NCBI GenBank assembly: GCA_021464525.1
Contig: JADRCO010001101.1
Span: forward strand, 1-22,557
Direction: 5' to 3'
From: Rhizophagus sp. LPA8_4_AMF
Lineage: Eukaryota > Glomeromycota > Glomeromycetes > Glomerales > Glomeraceae
Length of the DNA stretch: 22,557 nucleotides
Shown here: piece by piece, positions 21,740 through 22,557 of the stretch
Layout: each line of letters begins with the position of its first letter
How positions within the stretch are numbered: the stretch's first letter is position 1
Translations under genes and position numbers: made by a program
The notes under the pieces: generated by a model
The model's database searches: none
What the model saw: the letters and a program-made list of their open reading frames with translations, nothing else
Told to the model about the DNA's origin: nothing

Positions 21740-22010
21740 GATATCTCACTACCTAGTAATTGTAAAAGGATAAAAATAACCCATTAGATTCGTCTAATTG
21801 AAGCAATTCAGATGATAGTAAATTTGCATTTCTAGCATCAATAAATGTTGAGTAATCCCATTTTATACAAATATATTTTTTTATTATAAAGTCAATTTAA
21901 CATTTATCAATGCTAGAAATGCAAATTTACTTTCATCTGAATTGTCTCAATTTTATGAATCCAATGGGTTATTTTTTATCCTTTTACAATCACTGGGTGA
22001 TGAGATATTA
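21740..22010. repeat. MITE-like element with arms of about 110 bp in inverted orientation
   Basis: The left arm about 21740-21849 and the reverse complement of about 21899-22010 align over nearly the whole length, including TGTAAAAGGATAAAAA, AACCCATT.GATTC, CAATTCAGATGA.AGTAAA and TTTGCATTTCTAGCAT. The loop is about 50 bp. The termini read ATATCTCA.YACC.AGT. There is no coding capacity, typical of a non-autonomous foldback DNA transposon. Confidence 0.75.
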
Positions 22011-22011
22011 T

Positions 22012-22225
22012 TAGTGTTCCAAAAAAAACCAATCCGATTCGTATCTGCGGATCTGATTCGAGACGGATCAGATCAGATCGTGTATTTTATAATCTGTAAT
22101 CCGATCTGAATCAAAAAAATCCGATTCAGTTTAAATCAGATCGAATCGAATCAGCGATCATTCAGATCAGATCGAATCGGATCGGATTGGATTCGACGGA
22201 TTTAGATCGGATTCATGGTTCACTG
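22012..22225. repeat. GATC/GATTCGG-rich repeat block, possibly a small hAT-like element
   Basis: A 214-bp block packed with variants of GGATC, CAGATC, GATTCG and ATCCGATT, much richer in G+C than the flanks. The ends are weakly inverted: TAGTGTTCC....CCAATCCGAT on the left, and CAGTGAACC.TGAATCCGAT when the right end is read in reverse complement. That terminal form resembles hAT ends, but no 8-bp target duplication is seen. Confidence 0.5.
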
Positions 22226-22557
22226 TAAAAAAAATGTTGCGAAATATTTTTTTACTTATAACTCATTAATAGAAAACGTTTCACAACATTTTTCTATTAA
22301 TATCATAAAAAAAACGTTGCAAAACGTTTTTTTACTTATAATTCATTAATAAAAAACGTTTCGCAACGTTTTTCTATTAATACTGTAAAAAAATGGTGCG
22401 AAATGTTTTTTTATTTATAATTCATTAATAGAAAACGTTTTGCAACGTTTTTCTATTAATATCGTAAAAAAATGTTGCGAAATGTTTTTTTACATATGAT
22501 TAATTAATAGAAAACGTTTTGCAACGTTTTTCTATTAAAATGTAAAAAAAATGTTGC
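22223..22557. repeat. Tandem array of about 80-bp palindromic units, running off the window
   Basis: Four units hold a 35-bp near-palindrome with TTAATAGAAAA / TTTTCTATTAA arms (22266-22300, 22346-22380, 22425-22459, 22504-22538; spacing 80, 79, 79). Between them lies a second near-palindrome of the form GTAAAAAAAYGTTGCRAAAYGTTTTTTTA. The central ACGTTTTGCAACGTT appears in both orientations, so each unit can fold on itself or pair with its neighbours. The array continues past the right edge. Confidence 0.85.

Overview
The window looks like nuclear DNA of an early-diverging fungus, most probably an arbuscular mycorrhizal fungus of the Rhizophagus type. The signs are a very AT-rich background, short GT-AG introns of about 60 to 140 nt, a BTB-BACK-TLDc protein of the kind greatly expanded in Glomeromycotina, and a dense litter of decayed multicopy genes and DNA transposons. 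The species call is inference from composition and gene content; no marker gene is present.

Layout. 1-71 is the C-terminal tail of an ORF, possibly a pogo/Tigger-like transposase, followed by an imperfect direct repeat. About 1022-2240 is a decayed host-type gene. 2720-7729 is the main item: one eight-exon gene of a DNA transposon whose first half is a Mutator-like DDE transposase with a zinc ribbon and whose second half is a RecQ-type helicase with all helicase motifs and the RQC zinc-binding region. The exon phases fit across the join, so this appears to be a single fusion polypeptide of about 1480 residues. The transposase half carries two frame shifts and three in-frame stops; the helicase half has none. 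7872-9090 holds small ORFs and a decayed gene, and 9091-10620 is AT-rich spacer.

The two clearly intact host genes lie in the middle on the + strand: a BTB-BACK-TLDc gene (10725-12165, 2 exons, 449 aa) and a mitochondrial short-chain enoyl-CoA hydratase gene (12557-13903, 7 exons, 292 aa, both catalytic glutamates present). They are neighbours without an evident functional link.

From 13950 to the end the window is accessory sequence. It has four minus-strand gene fragments (14257-14640, 15869-16140, 16316-16550, 18176-18745), an ambiguous spliced small gene (15202-15606), a three-exon + strand pseudogene (20291-20908), and many repeats. The repeats are purine/pyrimidine-skewed low-complexity arms, a foldback at 17888-18016, a 57-bp duplication, a 35-bp tandem array with alternating unit types, a MITE-like inverted repeat with a deleted sister copy, a GATC/GATTCGG-rich block at 22012-22225, and an array of about 80-bp palindromic units that runs off the right end. 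I saw no rRNA, tRNA, CRISPR or retroviral/LTR element.
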